Part shown: positions 63,682 to 64,000 of the stretch, piece by piece
How the letters are laid out: every line of letters begins with the position of its first letter
Numbering within the stretch: the stretch's first letter is position 1
Source of the DNA: Bacteroidia bacterium
Lineage (GTDB): Bacteria; Bacteroidota; Bacteroidia; B-17B0; Aurantibacillaceae
DNA length: 64,000 bases
Direction of reading: 5' to 3'
NCBI GenBank assembly: GCA_016787785.1
Contig: JAEUTO010000008.1
Location: 1 to 64,000, forward strand
Position numbers and translations under genes: made by a program
The notes under the pieces: generated by a model
Told to the model about the DNA's origin: nothing
Seen by the model: only the letters and a program-made list of their open reading frames with translations
The model's database searches: none

Positions 63682-64000
63682 ATGCAATTTCATTTAAATT
63701 ACACGCCACCAAAATTTGATTTCGATATCAATCACAAACATAATTTGTTTTTGATAGGCTCTTGTTTTTCAGAAAATATTGGCGCATTATTAAAGCAGCA
63801 TAAATTTAATACCAGTTCAAATCCAAATGGTATATTATTTAATCCCGCCAGTATTCACCAGAGTTTAACAGATATTTTAAATGCAAAAGACCTTAGTGAT
63901 AATTTTATTTTATCGCGAAATGGCCTTTATTACAGTTACCTTCATCACACCTCGATAAATGCGCCTTCGGCAAACGAGCTAAAAGAAAACGTAAACTCAC
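63682..64000 (+). CDS. GSCFA-domain protein, N-terminal part (continues past the window)
   Basis: An ATG directly follows the cca stop with no gap and the frame stays open to the window end (106 codons visible). The start, MQFHLNYTPPKFDF, is followed by FLIGSCFSENIGALL (about 26-40), which contains the GSCFA-family signature motif (GSCF) with its SGNH-like nucleophile region. The family is widespread in Bacteroidota and predicted to be an acyl or glycan esterase/ligase-like hydrolase, without a firm function. It is probably cotranscribed with cca. Confidence 0.85.
   Translation, partial: MQFHLNYTPPKFDFDINHKHNLFLIGSCFSENIGALLKQHKFNTSSNPNGILFNPASIHQSLTDILNAKDLSDNFILSRNGLYYSYLHHTSINAPSANELKENVNS

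Overview
The window is a stretch of chromosome from a member of the Bacteroidota, probably free-living and aerobic. The evidence is: AT-rich DNA; six secreted proteins ending in type IX secretion (T9SS) type A sorting domains; several upstream sequences matching the Bacteroidota promoter form TTTG - about 20 nt - TAnnTTTG; TPR/propeller-SpoIIE phosphatases; and heme-copper oxidase genes in a typical Bacteroidota arrangement. I cannot place it below phylum.

Layout. 1-849 is the tail of a serine site-specific recombinase, the edge of an integrated element, running antisense into a tRNA-Ser(GCU) gene. 853-2957 holds rimM and pyrG. 3068-8482 is a tight leftward operon of a sugar aminotransferase and two tandem TPR-SpoIIE phosphatases. 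8557-18107 has envelope genes: a PD40/SPOR protein, two membrane glycosyltransferases, a T9SS client, a DUF5723 outer-membrane protein and a large lipoprotein. 18198-22941 is a rightward run with a PASTA protein, a T9SS client and an RluA/RluD-type pseudouridine synthase. 22961-28390 carries a secreted M43 metalloprotease, a GlcD-type oxidase, a GxxExxY gene bracketed by perfect inverted repeats, a TatD-like hydrolase and tcdA. 28529-31900 is a large two-component-type propeller/SpoIIE sensor. 32370-36667 includes clpP, a class IV aminotransferase, a YbjN-like protein and a glycosyltransferase. 36755-40530 has two more T9SS clients. 40586-43409 encodes heme O synthase and cytochrome oxidase subunits III and IV. 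43597-54656 holds an apparently strongly expressed TPR lipoprotein, uridine phosphorylase, pyrF, a DUF3467 protein, tex, aroE and several uncharacterised proteins. 54748-64000 contains a DinB-like protein, dnaX, a two-domain M16 protease, proline dehydrogenase, a CCA-adding-type nucleotidyltransferase and the start of a GSCFA-domain gene.

How the genes fit together. Most are core housekeeping genes (pyrimidine synthesis, ribosome and tRNA maturation, proteolysis, respiration, replication) interleaved with surface and secreted proteins. Three SpoIIE-type phosphatases with different sensor halves suggest partner-switching or phosphoprotein signalling, but no partner genes lie in the window.

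The most notable observations are: (1) a run of ten A residues in dnaX at the end of the clamp-loader domains, with tandem TGA stops in the -1 frame, which looks like a gamma/tau slippage switch; (2) a GxxExxY (PD-(D/E)XK-fold) gene framed to within a few bases by a perfect 21-bp inverted repeat, with a related non-coding palindromic repeat 28 kb away; (3) the recombinase reading frame running through the whole antisense of tRNA-Ser; (4) tandem SpoIIE phosphatases with near-identical catalytic domains and divergent sensors.
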